Shown piece by piece: positions 5,621 through 6,147 of a stretch of 6,147 nucleotides of DNA. This stretch comes from Rhodospirillales bacterium (lineage in GTDB: Bacteria; Pseudomonadota; Alphaproteobacteria; Acetobacterales; Acetobacteraceae). Each line of letters begins with the position of its first letter. The first letter of the stretch is position 1. Position numbers and translations under genes: made by a program. The stretch covers positions 1 through 6,147 of the forward strand of contig JAGWZS010000111.1 of the NCBI GenBank assembly GCA_018971905.1, given 5' to 3'. The notes below the pieces were generated by a model, which was given only the letters and a program-made list of their open reading frames with translations, did no database searches and was not told the origin of the DNA.

Positions 5621-6147
5621 ATGGATGATGAAGAGGCCGCGCGCTACGCGGCGATGCTGCGCAAGAGCGCTGAGCTGAAGCTGGCATTGGCAGCCGATGC
5701 GGCGCCGGTGCTGGCCATTGTTGATGCTTGCGAGCGTGCATTACGCCACGGAGGCAAGTTGATTTTCTGCGGCAATGGCGGCTCCGCCGCTGATGCGCAG
5801 CATTTGGCGACAGAAATGGTCATCCGGCTGCGGGGCGCCGTATCCAGGCAGAGCTGGCCGGCGATAACCCTTGCCCTGGATACGTCGGCCGTGACCGCGG
5901 CGGTAAATGATTTTGGGGTGGAGGAGATGTTCGCCCGGCCTCTACGGGGGCTGGGGTGCAAGGGCGATGTGCTGTTTGGCATTACCACCTCGGGCAAATC
6001 CGCCAACGTGCTGGGCGCCCTGAAGGCCGCCCGGGAGATGGGGATTGTGGCCGTGGGGCTGCTGGGCGGCGATGGCGGCCCGGCGTTGCCGTTGTGCGAT
6101 CTTTCACTGGTGGTGCCCGATGCGGAGACCGCGCGCGTGCAGGAATG
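5621..6147 (+). CDS. gmhA: Phosphoheptose isomerase, 5' part (cut by window edge)
   Basis: Isomerises sedoheptulose 7-phosphate to D-glycero-D-manno-heptose 7-phosphate, the first step of heptose synthesis for the lipopolysaccharide inner core. The 175 residues present are a SIS-domain protein: CGNGGSAADAQHLATE (50-65) holds the sugar-phosphate loop plus H61 and E65, VNDFG is at 95-99, ITTSGKSANV (121-130) is the second phosphate loop, and ARVQE (171-175) includes the expected catalytic glutamine Q174. The final helix with the catalytic and metal histidine lies beyond the window. Start ATG 5621 has AGGG (5612-5615) five bases upstream. It follows bdhA by 76 bases without an obvious terminator; TATAAC at 5582-5587 could be a -10 box but no good -35 is seen. 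The paralogue DiaA (replication initiation) is the main alternative; the H/E pair and Q174 favour GmhA. Confidence 0.88.
   Translation, partial: MDDEEAARYAAMLRKSAELKLALAADAAPVLAIVDACERALRHGGKLIFCGNGGSAADAQHLATEMVIRLRGAVSRQSWPAITLALDTSAVTAAVNDFGVEEMFARPLRGLGCKGDVLFGITTSGKSANVLGALKAAREMGIVAVGLLGGDGGPALPLCDLSLVVPDAETARVQE

Noticed and set aside
1..6147. Mobile element, CRISPR array or defence system
   Set aside because: No transposase, integrase, long terminal repeats, repeat-spacer pattern or defence domains were seen. All confident genes are core-type metabolic or transport genes.

Overview
The window is a moderately GC-rich stretch of ordinary bacterial chromosome. It carries one tRNA, a phosphate-handling block, a ketone-body block and the start of a lipopolysaccharide-sugar gene. 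Gene content and protein style suggest an alphaproteobacterium, perhaps an Acetobacteraceae-like one. That placement is an impression from remembered homologues, not a computed result. I see no insertion sequence, phage gene, CRISPR array or toxin-antitoxin pair.

Layout. At the left edge a CAU-anticodon tRNA lies on the minus strand, with a good promoter just upstream of it. Divergent from it is ppa (inorganic pyrophosphatase, plus strand), which ends in a strong hairpin. Convergent with ppa is a minus-strand run pstS-pstC-pstA: a periplasmic phosphate-binding protein and the two membrane permeases of the high-affinity ABC phosphate transporter. pstC and pstA overlap. pstS and pstC are separated by a GC-rich hairpin. 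The ATPase gene pstB and the regulator phoU, which often follow pstA, are not here. About 340 bases of non-coding DNA separate pstS from the divergent plus-strand genes and hold PHO-box-like TGTCA elements and a repeated 9-mer. The plus-strand genes are an acetoacetate decarboxylase (adc) and a D-3-hydroxybutyrate dehydrogenase (bdhA), 13 bases apart. After a 76-base gap comes the 5' part of a phosphoheptose isomerase (gmhA), cut by the right edge.

How they work together. PstSCA imports inorganic phosphate and Ppa releases it from pyrophosphate, so the left half is about phosphate supply. BdhA oxidises D-3-hydroxybutyrate (for example from storage polyester) to acetoacetate. Adc can decarboxylate acetoacetate to acetone and CO2, so the pair sits at one metabolic node. 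GmhA starts heptose synthesis for the lipopolysaccharide core and implies a Gram-negative envelope.

Nothing here looks like an undescribed system. The points most worth a second look are the pst operon that stops at pstA, the pstS-pstC hairpin, the divergent regulatory region, and whether the adc-bdhA pair makes acetone in vivo.
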